Positions 9,426 to 17,739 of a stretch of 64,000 nt of DNA are shown piece by piece. This DNA is from Clostridia bacterium. Lineage in GTDB: Bacteria; Bacillota; Clostridia; Christensenellales; DTU072. The notes beneath the pieces were generated by a model, which was not told the DNA's origin, did not search any database, and saw only the letters and a list, made by a program, of their open reading frames with translations. Each line of letters opens with the position of its first letter. Position 1 is the first letter of the stretch. Made by a program: the position numbers and the translations under genes. The stretch is taken from assembly GCA_017504305.1 (NCBI GenBank), contig JAFVRJ010000007.1, positions 1 through 64,000 of the forward strand. Reading direction: 5' to 3'.

Positions 9426-12400
9426 ATGAACAAAAGACTATTATCGTTTGTAGTATTAATTTGTATTGTCACAATATGCGCAATGGGGCTTATCGCTTGT
9501 GCCGGAGAGGACGGCACTCCCGGCAATCCCCAGCAACTTGCAGCGCCTACGATTACCCTTGACGGTGATACTGCAACTTGGGAGGCAAACCCCAAGGCAA
9601 GCGGTTTTGAAATCAGCGTTAACGGCTCGATATTAAAGGTTTCCGCTACGGTAACTTCACGACAACTTATCGAGGGAGTAACCATCAAGGTTAGGGCGGT
9701 CGGTGACGGCACAAGTTACCTCACCAGCGAGTGGAGTAATACGGTAACGTATAACGCTCAAGTAAACGATGGTACGACCAAGGACGTTAACTTTGTTATG
9801 ATTAACGATACGCACGGTGCCTTTACCGATTCGGCAGAGGGATACTCGATCGGACGCGTCGACACACTTATTAGCTCGTTAGAAGGGCAAAAGGGCGATC
9901 AAATCTTTATACATAACGGTGACGCATTCCAAGGCTCTTATGTTTGTGGCGAAACCTATGGTTACGCTATGATTGAAGCCCTAAATGCAATGGATCTTGA
10001 TTGCTTTGTTATTGGTAACCACGAGTTCGATTGGGGTATTGATAAGATAGCTCGATATGCAGACGGCGATCAATCTAACGGCGAAGCTGATTTCCCATTT
10101 TTGGGAGCGAATATTTATCTTAAAGGAACGACGACTCGTCCCGATTGGATAGATGCCTATCACGTTGTTGAGCAAGACGGCGTTAAGGTCGGCATCATAG
10201 GTATTATGGGCGACGATCAAGAGTCAAGCATATTGACCAGATACGTTAAAGACTATGATTTCGTACCGCCTATATCAATAATTTCTTCAACGGCATCTTA
10301 TTTGAGAACGGAAGTTGGCTGTGACGTAGTAGTTGTTGCTACCCACGATTATGATGAAAGCATTAATGAAGGCATAGCAGCTCTTGCCGGACCAAATGCG
10401 ATTGATGCGATATTCTGCGCACATACCCACCAAAACATTACTGAATTCTTAACGCGTAGCGACTATAAAAAGATTCCCGCAGTTCAATGCTACCATAAGA
10501 ATAATAACCTTAAGGAAGTTGTACTAAAGGTCAGCGAAAGCGGTGCATACAGATCTGCAACTATCGATGAACACGCCCCCTCGGAGTATGCTATTTCTGC
10601 AAGAGTACAAACCGTTATTAACAAATATCAAGACGTTATAGCCGATTCTCAAAAAGTATTAAGCAATACTCAATATGGATTGTCCTCCGCAACGCTTGGT
10701 GGATACGCAACCGATTTGATGTTGAATAACGATTACGCAGGCTATAACTTTGGAGAAGTCGACGTATCGATCATAAACACCGGTGGCGTTAGGGCGGAAA
10801 TTGATGCGGGTGAAATTACTAAAGCAGAGGTTTTCGAGGTTTTCCCGTTCAACAATGCAGTTGTGCTTGTTAACATTTCGGGTGCCCTAATTAAGTCTAT
10901 TTGTTCCCAAAATACCAATTACTTGTATTATCAAGTATCGAGTGAGGCGGGCGGTAGTTACTATGCACTAAACGATAACACCATTTATCAGCTTGCAGTT
11001 ATCGATTACGTGTTTGAGAACACTCGTTACAACCAATTTGATAATATTTCTTCAAGCAATTACGTTGAAACGGACGTTTTACTTCGCGATTTATTGCTTG
11101 AGTACTTCGATGAGTCTACCGAAGATGATGACGTCACTCCGCCTATTGACACCGTTGAAACGGTTACGATTTCGGAGTTTTATGCCGATTTTAATAGCTA
11201 TACATCTACTGCAGTAAAAGTTAGTGGCGTAGCATATTCGTGCGATAAATATGGTATTTTTATTAAGGATAGCACCGGTAACCTATATCTTAAGACTTCG
11301 TACGCAGGTCTCTATATGGGACAAACCATCACGGCAACCGGCACGGCTAATGAATACTACTCCATGCCCCAAATGATGGTAACGGAACCCGTTTACGGTG
11401 CAACCGGCGGTTCGTACGCCGTTCCTTCGTCCGTAACGACCATAGCACAAATTATTGCGGATAACTCCTCGCAATCGGATATGGTTTACGATCATAAAGT
11501 TTATAGAACGAGAGGTGTATTAACCAAGGATGGAGATAACTATAATTTGGTTGACGGCACCAACAAGATACAAATCAAATCCTCAATGATGCAGGATGAC
11601 TATAACACGATTATCTCGTACGTAAATAAAGAAATCGAACTTAATATCGTTATCGGCGATTGCTTTACCACAACCGGAATCTTTAGATTTGTTTCTTTAA
11701 GAGATAGATTAAATTTGGTTGAGGTTGAAGAGGAAGAACCGGAGGAGCCCGACGTTCCTGTAGAGCCGGAAGATCCTAACGCCGAACCTGCACGCATTGA
11801 AACAACGATTGCAGCGCTTGTAGCTAACGTACCTGAGTTAGATCAAGCGGTAATTTACGTTACCACTGCAACGTGGGTACTCAAAAATGCTTCCAATGCA
11901 ACGACATATGGTAACGGCTGGTTAAGAGATAGCCTCGGTAATGAAGTTGAGGTATATGGCCTTTGCTCAAGCGATAGCGTTGTAAGCTGGGGTGACGGAT
12001 TCTACGACTATACCAATAATAGATCTTACGCATCTTCCGGCATAGCAGACGGCGATACCATTAAAGTAGGTATGCTTTATTCCCTTCCCTACGACAATTA
12101 CAAATGTTTCCTTATCGAAATCATAAACGACGACGATGAGCCTGCCGGAGTTCAAAACGCAGGTGTCAACTTCGTAATGATTAACGACACCCACGGCGCA
12201 CTTTTAGATTCAAGCGAAGGTTACTCGTTGGGTAGGGTAGATACCTTGATTACAGCGCTTGAAAATAGCAAGGGTGACCAAATCTTTATACATAATGGTG
12301 ACGCTTTCCAAGGCTCTTACGTTGTTGGCGAGAACTATGGTTTATCGATGATCGAAGCATTTAACGCAATGGAGCTCGATTGCTTTGTTCTTGGCAATCA

Positions 12401-13499
12401 CGAGTTCGATTGGGGGCTTGATAAAATAGCTCAATACGCTGATGGAAACACCGCCAACGGCGAAGCAAACTTCCCGTTTTTGGGTGCCAATATCTATTAT
12501 GCGGGTACCACAACTCGTCCGGATTGGATTAAAGCATACCACATTGTAGAGCAAGACGGAGTTAGAGTCGGCATCATTGGTATTATGGAAGACGGCAACG
12601 AAGATAGCATACTAACAAGCCTTGTTAGCGCTTATGATTTCGTAGCGCCTTTGAGCATAATCCAGTCGACGGCAGCAGACCTACGCAACAACCAAGGATG
12701 TGACGTAGTTGTAGTTGCTACCCATGGTTATCAAGAGAGCTTTAATACGAGCGTAGCGCAGCTTACAGGAGCAAGCAAGATAGACGCTATCTTCTGTGCG
12801 CACACCCACCAAAATATCGGTTACTATGAAACGAGGAGCGATTCCAAGCAAATCCCTGTCGTTCAATGCTTACATAAGAACAACAATTTGGTTGAAGTCA
12901 TACTGGAACTTGACGACAATAATAGCTATGTCAAAAGCTCCTTCAGCAAGTATTCTCCCGGGAGCTATAGTATTTCTACGAGGGTACAAACGGTTATTAA
13001 TAAATATCAAGACGTTATTGACGACGGCAACTCGGTTATAGGTAGCGTAAGCGGAGGGTTGTCCGAAAGTGAGCTTGGTGCCCACGCCACTGATGCAATG
13101 CTTAACTATAATTATACTAACAACACTTTTGGCGATATTGATATAACTATTATCAATACCGGCGGAGTTAGAGCTCCTATAGATGACGGTGATATCACAA
13201 AGGCGGAAGTATACGAAGTATTCCCCTTCAACAACGTGGTCGTTATAGTTAATATGAGTGGTGCGCTTCTCAAATCGCTATATGGCGGAAATAGCAAATA
13301 CTTATATATGGATATCGACGACTCAATTGGTAGCTACACCAACCTTGATGACGATACCATTTATCAACTCGCGGTAGTTGATTACGTATTCGAAGGCAAG
13401 TATTACGATGAGTTTAAAACTCTTGATTCAGACGACTATTATTATAGTGACGTTATTATGCGCAACCTTTTGATAGAGTACCTTGATGCAACGTATTAA
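9426..13499 (+). CDS. lipoprotein with two complete 5'-nucleotidase (UshA/YfkN-like) units
   Basis: A lipoprotein signal (ICAMGLIACAGED) is followed by a fibronectin III-like segment (about 37-115). The first 5'-nucleotidase unit spans about 118-560: INDTHG, HNGDAFQG, GNHEFDWG and CAHTHQN are the two-metal phosphoesterase motifs, and INTGGVRAEIDAGEI with EVFPFNN is the substrate-binding C-domain. A middle region has OB-fold-like modules (about 578-700, SGVAYSCDKYGIFIKD; and about 790-905). A second full unit (about 912-1357) repeats INDTHG, HNGDAFQG, GNHEFDWG, CAHTHQN and INTGGVRAPIDDGDI. All metal ligands look intact in both. It should remove phosphate from extracellular nucleotides released by the nuclease. 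Two heads in one chain separated by OB-like domains is uncommon. Confidence 0.92.
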   Translation: MNKRLLSFVVLICIVTICAMGLIACAGEDGTPGNPQQLAAPTITLDGDTATWEANPKASGFEISVNGSILKVSATVTSRQLIEGVTIKVRAVGDGTSYLTSEWSNTVTYNAQVNDGTTKDVNFVMINDTHGAFTDSAEGYSIGRVDTLISSLEGQKGDQIFIHNGDAFQGSYVCGETYGYAMIEALNAMDLDCFVIGNHEFDWGIDKIARYADGDQSNGEADFPFLGANIYLKGTTTRPDWIDAYHVVEQDGVKVGIIGIMGDDQESSILTRYVKDYDFVPPISIISSTASYLRTEVGCDVVVVATHDYDESINEGIAALAGPNAIDAIFCAHTHQNITEFLTRSDYKKIPAVQCYHKNNNLKEVVLKVSESGAYRSATIDEHAPSEYAISARVQTVINKYQDVIADSQKVLSNTQYGLSSATLGGYATDLMLNNDYAGYNFGEVDVSIINTGGVRAEIDAGEITKAEVFEVFPFNNAVVLVNISGALIKSICSQNTNYLYYQVSSEAGGSYYALNDNTIYQLAVIDYVFENTRYNQFDNISSSNYVETDVLLRDLLLEYFDESTEDDDVTPPIDTVETVTISEFYADFNSYTSTAVKVSGVAYSCDKYGIFIKDSTGNLYLKTSYAGLYMGQTITATGTANEYYSMPQMMVTEPVYGATGGSYAVPSSVTTIAQIIADNSSQSDMVYDHKVYRTRGVLTKDGDNYNLVDGTNKIQIKSSMMQDDYNTIISYVNKEIELNIVIGDCFTTTGIFRFVSLRDRLNLVEVEEEEPEEPDVPVEPEDPNAEPARIETTIAALVANVPELDQAVIYVTTATWVLKNASNATTYGNGWLRDSLGNEVEVYGLCSSDSVVSWGDGFYDYTNNRSYASSGIADGDTIKVGMLYSLPYDNYKCFLIEIINDDDEPAGVQNAGVNFVMINDTHGALLDSSEGYSLGRVDTLITALENSKGDQIFIHNGDAFQGSYVVGENYGLSMIEAFNAMELDCFVLGNHEFDWGLDKIAQYADGNTANGEANFPFLGANIYYAGTTTRPDWIKAYHIVEQDGVRVGIIGIMEDGNEDSILTSLVSAYDFVAPLSIIQSTAADLRNNQGCDVVVVATHGYQESFNTSVAQLTGASKIDAIFCAHTHQNIGYYETRSDSKQIPVVQCLHKNNNLVEVILELDDNNSYVKSSFSKYSPGSYSISTRVQTVINKYQDVIDDGNSVIGSVSGGLSESELGAHATDAMLNYNYTNNTFGDIDITIINTGGVRAPIDDGDITKAEVYEVFPFNNVVVIVNMSGALLKSLYGGNSKYLYMDIDDSIGSYTNLDDDTIYQLAVVDYVFEGKYYDEFKTLDSDDYYYSDVIMRNLLIEYLDATY

Positions 13500-13589
13500 T
13501 TATCATACTACTTAGAAAAGAGCGGTATAGGCTTAAAGAACTAAAAAAATGAGATGTTTTTTTGTTCAAAAGCAAACAAGAATTAACTA

Positions 13590-13618
13590 TGGATTCGTTT
13601 AAGATTTAGAGTTATACT
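13590..13618 (+). promoter_or_regulatory. possible promoter of the orphan gene at 13638
   Basis: TATACT at 13613-13618 is a good -10 element, but the -35 position (TGGATT, 13590-13595) is weak at 17 bases spacing. The start codon follows 20 bases later with GAGGT between them. Confidence 0.4.
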
Positions 13619-13637
13619 TATTGTGTGAGGTAAACTT

Positions 13638-14669
13638 ATGGAAAGAAAAATTTTTATTATAACGTCAATTATTATTGTTGTTGTTGTCGCTGTTGGAATA
13701 ATGGCTGGAGTTTTAGTTAATGAAAAGTATAAAGAACAAACCAACCAAGGTTCCCAAATAAACCAAGGTAGTCAGCAAGATAATCAAGTTAACCAAGAGC
13801 AAACCCAACCGAGCATTCCAGAAGGTCCTGTTGATCAAACTCCAAGTCAACCAAATGAAGAGATTCCGGAGGAGCCAGCGGCCCCTAAATATGAGACTGT
13901 TCTTGAAGAGGTTAGAGCAACATTTACCGAATTGTTCAAAGATGCTATTCAAAACGAAATAGAGTTTGAACAAAACGACATGTATAATTATGATGCTTTA
14001 AATTTCAATCAAATTGAAGAGATCTTTAACATTTACCGAAAGAACGATGATGGAATTGTTTTGCACTGTAACTATAGCGTGAATGAAAAAGATGAGAATG
14101 GACAAGATGTTGTTAAAACATATAATGGTTTCCTTGAAATGCGCGACGGCTCTATTGATAGAACAGATGAAACGCTGGAAGAAATATTTGATTTTTCATC
14201 GAATTATAGGGTTACAATTAACATCTTTGGCAAGACGCTAAATCAGGAGTTAGGCGAAAACTGCGAAGGAATTAAAAGCGTTATGGACAAAGGGGTGGTA
14301 AAGCACACTAAAGGATGCACAGCGATAGAGCGATATGATCGTTTTGGTGTTGCAGAAGACGGATATCCAGACAGTATTTACAGTTATTTAGTTTGCGAAG
14401 ATGAGCAAGGCGAACGATTTATAAGAATTGTTGAGCATTGCATTGACTTCAATAAAGATAAATCTGACATAACAGAAGAAATGTGGCAAGACTTTCTCCA
14501 ACAAGGAGAAACAAAATGGCTGGAAATTGATATTTCAGTAACCAACGCAACCTTTAAAGACTCAGCATTTGATTGGAAACAATATGTTCTTGAAAACGCA
14601 ACTGAAAAAGATCCTGAATATGCAAGCATTGTGTTGGCGAATCATACACAAAATCAGATGGATGCGTAA
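13638..14669 (+). CDS. membrane-anchored extracellular protein of unknown function
   Basis: The 343-residue protein has an N-terminal hydrophobic segment (FIITSIIIVVVVAVGIMAGV) with no lipobox, then a low-complexity Gln/Asn/Pro linker (about 35-85: QGSQINQGSQQDNQ; PEEPAAP) and a globular C-terminal domain rich in acidic residues. I do not recognise the fold. Codon choice (many AAT, GAT, ATT, GTT) is more AT-rich than in the neighbouring operons, and it lies next to a repeat cluster and a tRNA gene, which together fit acquired DNA. GAGGT precedes the ATG. Confidence 0.8.
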   Translation: MERKIFIITSIIIVVVVAVGIMAGVLVNEKYKEQTNQGSQINQGSQQDNQVNQEQTQPSIPEGPVDQTPSQPNEEIPEEPAAPKYETVLEEVRATFTELFKDAIQNEIEFEQNDMYNYDALNFNQIEEIFNIYRKNDDGIVLHCNYSVNEKDENGQDVVKTYNGFLEMRDGSIDRTDETLEEIFDFSSNYRVTINIFGKTLNQELGENCEGIKSVMDKGVVKHTKGCTAIERYDRFGVAEDGYPDSIYSYLVCEDEQGERFIRIVEHCIDFNKDKSDITEEMWQDFLQQGETKWLEIDISVTNATFKDSAFDWKQYVLENATEKDPEYASIVLANHTQNQMDA

Positions 14670-14678
14670 AGCATTTCA

Positions 14679-14796
14679 CTTTTGCCAGGTTGCTAAAGCA
14701 ACTTGCGCACCCATTGGCTAAAGCCAACGGTAACAAAACCATCTTCGACTGGGCAAACTGGGAGTCCGTTTGTACTCCCTTGCGGGAACGCAAAAG
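14679..14796 (+). repeat. hairpin-rich dispersed repeat, copy 1
   Basis: A unit of 118 bases bounded by CTTTTGC and GCAAAAG, which are inverted with respect to each other. Inside it are small stems (GTTGCTaaAGCAAC, TTGGCtaaaGCCAA, GGGAGTccgtttgtACTCCC) and the stretch TACTCCCTTGCGGGAA. Copies 2 and 3 lie about 80-90 bases apart downstream. It begins 10 bases after the stop of the upstream gene and shares GCATTTCACT before the unit with copy 3. Confidence 0.85.
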
Positions 14797-14877
14797 AAAA
14801 AATTCAGCGTGATTCAATCAAACAAATAAAATATAACAACGTACATTTTCTATCAAGCTCGCAAAGCAGGCTTTGCG

Positions 14878-14997
14878 CTTTTGCCAGGTTGCTAAAGCAA
14901 CTTGCGCACCCAGTTGGCTAAAGCCAACGGTAACAAAAACCATCTTCGATTGGGCAAACTGGGAGTCCGTTTGTACTCCCTTGCGGGAACGCAAAAG
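14878..14997 (+). repeat. hairpin-rich dispersed repeat, copy 2
   Basis: A 120-base copy nearly identical to copy 1, again bounded by CTTTTGC and GCAAAAG and containing the same three stems; the second stem is perfect here (GTTGGC/GCCAAC). It is preceded by an extra small hairpin (GCAAAGcaggCTTTGC, 14861-14876). No coding function is credible on either strand. Confidence 0.85.
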
Positions 14998-15086
14998 ATT
15001 GTCTCGCACGATATTATGACTATGTCCAAGAAACGTCCACGTAAAAGGTTATAGTTATTTAATTTACTTGAAATGCAAGCATTTCA

Positions 15087-15140
15087 CTTTTGCCAGGTTG
15101 CTAAAGCAACTTGCGCACCCTGTTGGCTAAAGCCAACGGG
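15087..15140 (+). repeat. dispersed repeat, copy 3 (5' half, then diverging into the tRNA-side hairpin)
   Basis: The first roughly 54 bases match copies 1 and 2 (CTTTTGCCAGG, the GTTGCT/AGCAAC stem and the GTTGGC/GCCAAC stem). After this the sequence changes to CTTTCCCGCAAG and a long inverted repeat that runs into the 3' end of the tRNA-Arg gene. This copy therefore lacks the middle part but still ends in a hairpin whose right arm is followed by GCGGGAA, as in the other copies. Confidence 0.75.
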
Positions 15141-15157
15141 TGTGCTTTCCCGCAAGT

Positions 15158-15203
15158 GAGTACCAAAAAGGGATACCGAGTCTGGTATCCCTTTTTGGTA
15201 CTC
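15158..15203 (-). terminator. 20-bp inverted repeat overlapping the tRNA 3' end; probable tRNA terminator
   Basis: Two perfect 20-base arms (15158-15177 and 15184-15203) flank a 6-base loop. Read on the minus strand, the tRNA 3' acceptor end and its CCA form the first bases of the hairpin, and a T-rich run (CCCTTTTTGG) lies in the second arm. A weaker outer pairing extends the structure to about 15147-15213. It could terminate the tRNA transcript, but pairing of the acceptor end would compete with tRNA folding. Confidence 0.55.
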
Positions 15204-15270
15204 CCTGCGGGAATCGAACCCACAACTAACCCTTAGGAGGGGTTTATTATATCCATTTAACTAAGGAAGC
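15196..15270 (-). tRNA. tRNA-Arg (anticodon CCU)
   Basis: On the minus strand a full cloverleaf can be drawn: acceptor stem GCTTCCT/AGGGAGT (including G-U pairs), a D arm with loop AATGGATA, anticodon stem AACCC/GGGTT with loop CTCCTAA (anticodon CCT, reading AGG), a four-base variable loop, T arm GTGGG-TTCGATT-CCCGC, discriminator A and encoded CCA. The tRNA body is 72 bases without CCA. The D-arm and anticodon-arm sequence matches the usual bacterial tRNA-Arg(CCU) pattern. Confidence 0.93.
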
Positions 15271-15323
15271 TTATTACTAAATCATTATATATTATTAACC
15301 GGAACTTTGCAAGGTTTTATTGC

Positions 15324-15351
15324 TTGCATTGATCAATAATTTTTGTATACT
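15324..15351 (+). promoter_or_regulatory. promoter of the rubrerythrin gene
   Basis: TTGCAT (15324-15329), a 16-base spacer and TATACT (15346-15351). It lies 49 bases before the start codon. No PerR-like operator is clear by eye. Confidence 0.6.
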
Positions 15352-15400
15352 TTTATCGCATTGGTTAATAATTTGGCTATCTTACTTAAAGGAGTGTGTT

Positions 15401-16000
15401 ATGAAATTAATTAACAGTCAAACCTATCTCAATTTAGCCAAAGCCTTTGCCGGCGAGTGTCAAGCGCACGTAAAATACAAGTTCATTGAGTACGGCGCGC
15501 GTAAAGAAGGCTATACCGCCCTCGCCGAAGTTATTGATAAGGTCGTTTACAACGAGTTTAACCATGCAAGGATGTTCTATACCGCCATCCAAAAGGCAAG
15601 CGACAAGCCCATTGACAACATCGAAATCTGCGGTGGATATCCCTTCAAGGAAAAGTGGGATTTGGTCGAAAACCTTCGCCTTGCATCCGAGGACGAACGC
15701 TCCGAAAGCGACGTTATTTATGCGGAATTCGAGCAGACCGCAAGGGACGAAGGCTTTACGGATATAGCTGAACTCTTTAAGCTTGTACGTGGCGTGGAGA
15801 ACTGCCATAGCTTAATGTTCAAGGATTTGTACGAGCAATTAAAGAGCGGTACTTTGTACTGTAAGCCCAAAGTTGTTAAGTGGAAATGCGGTGGTTGCGG
15901 TTACGAACACGAGGCAAAAGAAGCCTTCAAGATTTGCCCGATTTGTGAGGCAAAGCAGGGCGTTGCATTATTAAAACTCAACGACGGATGTTGCTGTTAA
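15401..16000 (+). CDS. rubrerythrin-type diiron peroxidase
   Basis: The start at 15401 follows AAAGGAG; a longer frame from 15320 has no such site and would add an atypical hydrophobic tail. The 199-residue protein has a ferritin-like four-helix domain with iron-ligand motifs GECQAHVKY (about 18-26), EFNHARMFY, EFEQTARDEGF and VENCHSLMF, and a C-terminal rubredoxin-like knuckle (WKCGGCGYEHEA; ICPICEAK) for one Fe. It ends in three consecutive Cys residues (DGCCC), which is unusual. Rubrerythrins reduce hydrogen peroxide in the cytoplasm of anaerobes. The gene stands alone between its promoter and a hairpin terminator. Confidence 0.93.
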   Translation: MKLINSQTYLNLAKAFAGECQAHVKYKFIEYGARKEGYTALAEVIDKVVYNEFNHARMFYTAIQKASDKPIDNIEICGGYPFKEKWDLVENLRLASEDERSESDVIYAEFEQTARDEGFTDIAELFKLVRGVENCHSLMFKDLYEQLKSGTLYCKPKVVKWKCGGCGYEHEAKEAFKICPICEAKQGVALLKLNDGCCC

Positions 16001-16038
16001 GGTATCCAAACTGTGCTATTTAAGATATTTAACGTAAA

Positions 16039-16068
16039 AAACGGCGAAGCATTGTAGCTTCGCCGTTT
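16039..16068 (+). terminator. bidirectional intrinsic terminator
   Basis: A perfect 12-base stem AAACGGCGAAGC/GCTTCGCCGTTT around ATTGTA, with A-rich sequence on the left flank. It lies between the convergent rubrerythrin and polymerase-like genes and can serve both. Confidence 0.85.
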
Positions 16069-16083
16069 GACTTTAAGATGGGA

Positions 16084-17550
16084 TTATTTACGCTTTAAAA
16101 GTGTCTTATAGTCGATAAAGGTTTCGGGATGAGCTTTGTTATCAAGCTCGATAAGGAGCGTCATTAGTATTATCATAATCATGATGGGGATAGGAACAAA
16201 GGTTCCTGTGTCTATCATAGAGTAACCTTCGAATCCTATCATGCCTATAATCATAAAGACGCTAAAGGCACATTTTTTTCTGACCATAACACGGTAACGG
16301 GCGTAGTAGTAATACGCATATGCCAAAATGCCCACGATACCCATACTGCCTATAACTTGGAATAACGTTGAGTGGAACCAGTACATGGGCATGATGTCGA
16401 ACCTATAGTAATCGCCGTAGAAGCCGACGCCTGCGCCAAAGATGGGGTTTGCAAGGAATACTTGTATCGCCTCGGAGTATAGCTTATCTCTACCGGATAC
16501 TCCCGTGCCTTGTGCAAGCACCATATCGACCAAGGCAAAAATTTCTTTATGGAATACGATAATGGTTGCCAACATAAAAGCAAGCACGATAACTCCGCCG
16601 AAGACGACGTATCTTCTGTTTTTGCCCGCGGACACGAACAACGCAATAATATACATAGGTAGAATTATAGCGGCAAATAGCGTTGCGCCTCTTGACCACC
16701 CAAGTACGATAGCAACGTACTGAAGAACGGCAAGTACGAGATAGAATAGCGAAGCTTTTGATTTTGAAGCAAGATAAAGAGTACCGCCAACGGTAAACAG
16801 CAAAATGGTAGCAAAGTTGTTACCGCATCCCCAACCAATGGAAACGGCGGAGCCCACTCTGAAGTGTACTTCGGGCTCTTGGATATATCTTGTTGCTACT
16901 TGGCATACGATAATGGTGCCCACAACGTTCAATAGATTTGCAATAAACATTTTGAAGTCTACGTTCTTCGGGGGGTAGGCGTATAGGTAGAATAAGAAGT
17001 AGAAAAACAGTATTGCAACCCCAAGTAAAATAACGTACGTCAAGCCGGTAAGGTAGTTGTCTTTAGGTATCACTCCGATACCGCCGACAAACAACGCAAT
17101 ACTAACTGCAAGTTGAGGGAAGAACATCTTGCCAACGCGCATTGGTACCCTAAAACGTATAAAATGGAATACTATAGCTATGGGTAACGGAATAAAGAAG
17201 AAGAACGCGTTGCCGTAAGATAAGGGGTCGATATCCCGTGGGAAAATCATCGCAATAACAAAGATTATCGCAATAAGAGGGGTGGTGTCGCGACGGAGCA
17301 CCAACACTATCGAAGCAAAGAAAATTACTATGGCAACGCCAACGATTTCCTTTTCTAAATACCAACAAACGAATACCAATAATCCAAGTAAAACCATATA
17401 TAAACGACTATATAAAAACTTGTCGCCGAATTGATTTAACTTGTTGATAAACGCATGCTTGGATTTCGGCTCGCCGGAAATATCGTCGACCGAAAGGGTG
17501 GGATTATCGATTAAAAATTTAGATTGTTTAATTAAATTTGCCGTACTCAT
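16084..17550 (-). CDS. O-antigen ligase/polymerase-like membrane protein
   Basis: A polytopic membrane protein of about 488 residues with at least ten hydrophobic segments. The C-terminal half carries the O-antigen ligase/Wzy-like pattern: LGWSRGATLFAA, then a large outer loop GVSGRDKLYSEAIQVFLANP followed by IFGAGVGFYGDYYRF and WFHSTLFQVIGSMGIVG, with the usual Arg and His positions. Such proteins join or polymerise lipid-linked glycans outside the membrane. It is not next to other glycan genes. I chose the ATG at 17550 over a TTG at 17556 because the promoter places the transcript start at this ATG; no Shine-Dalgarno sequence is present. Confidence 0.85.
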   Translation of the reverse strand: MSTANLIKQSKFLIDNPTLSVDDISGEPKSKHAFINKLNQFGDKFLYSRLYMVLLGLLVFVCWYLEKEIVGVAIVIFFASIVLVLRRDTTPLIAIIFVIAMIFPRDIDPLSYGNAFFFFIPLPIAIVFHFIRFRVPMRVGKMFFPQLAVSIALFVGGIGVIPKDNYLTGLTYVILLGVAILFFYFLFYLYAYPPKNVDFKMFIANLLNVVGTIIVCQVATRYIQEPEVHFRVGSAVSIGWGCGNNFATILLFTVGGTLYLASKSKASLFYLVLAVLQYVAIVLGWSRGATLFAAIILPMYIIALFVSAGKNRRYVVFGGVIVLAFMLATIIVFHKEIFALVDMVLAQGTGVSGRDKLYSEAIQVFLANPIFGAGVGFYGDYYRFDIMPMYWFHSTLFQVIGSMGIVGILAYAYYYYARYRVMVRKKCAFSVFMIIGMIGFEGYSMIDTGTFVPIPIMIMIILMTLLIELDNKAHPETFIDYKTLLKRK

Positions 17551-17556
17551 ATTCAA

Positions 17557-17585
17557 ATTATATTATTTTAAGCCTCTAAAGTCAA
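17557..17585 (-). promoter_or_regulatory. strong promoter abutting the start codon of the polymerase-like gene
   Basis: On the minus strand TTGACT (17585-17580), a 17-base spacer and TATAAT (17562-17557). Only 6 bases separate the -10 from the ATG at 17550, so the mRNA would start at or within the start codon (leaderless). Confidence 0.7.
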
Positions 17586-17649
17586 CGCCTAAAATTCTTT
17601 ATATAAGAATGAATTTTATGTGAAATTTTGGCATGCTATAGGAACGAGG

Positions 17650-17678
17650 TTGACAATTATATTATTTTATTATAATAT
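17650..17678 (+). promoter_or_regulatory. promoter of the ABC exporter/surface protein operon
   Basis: TTGACA at 17650-17655, followed by TATAAT at 17671-17676 (15-base spacing) or TAATAT at 17673-17678 (17-base spacing). It is about 60 bases before the first gene of a four-gene block. Confidence 0.65.
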
Positions 17679-17739
17679 TTAAGAGTGCATGCGCACGTAT
17701 TGTGCTCACGCATAATATATTGTACGAGTGAAAAGTAGC

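Noticed and set aside
14554..15009. Minus-strand reading frames across the repeats (about 63-87 residues)
   Set aside because: They translate the repeat itself, lack ribosome sites and appear in both copies, so they are not credible genes.
14679..15140. CRISPR array
   Set aside because: Only three copies of 54-120 bases, with internal hairpins and about 80-90 bases between copies, one copy partial, and no cas genes in the window.
13638..15270. Integrated phage or genomic island at the tRNA
   Set aside because: No integrase, recombinase or phage structural gene is present in the window; the repeats and the orphan gene alone do not support an integrated element.
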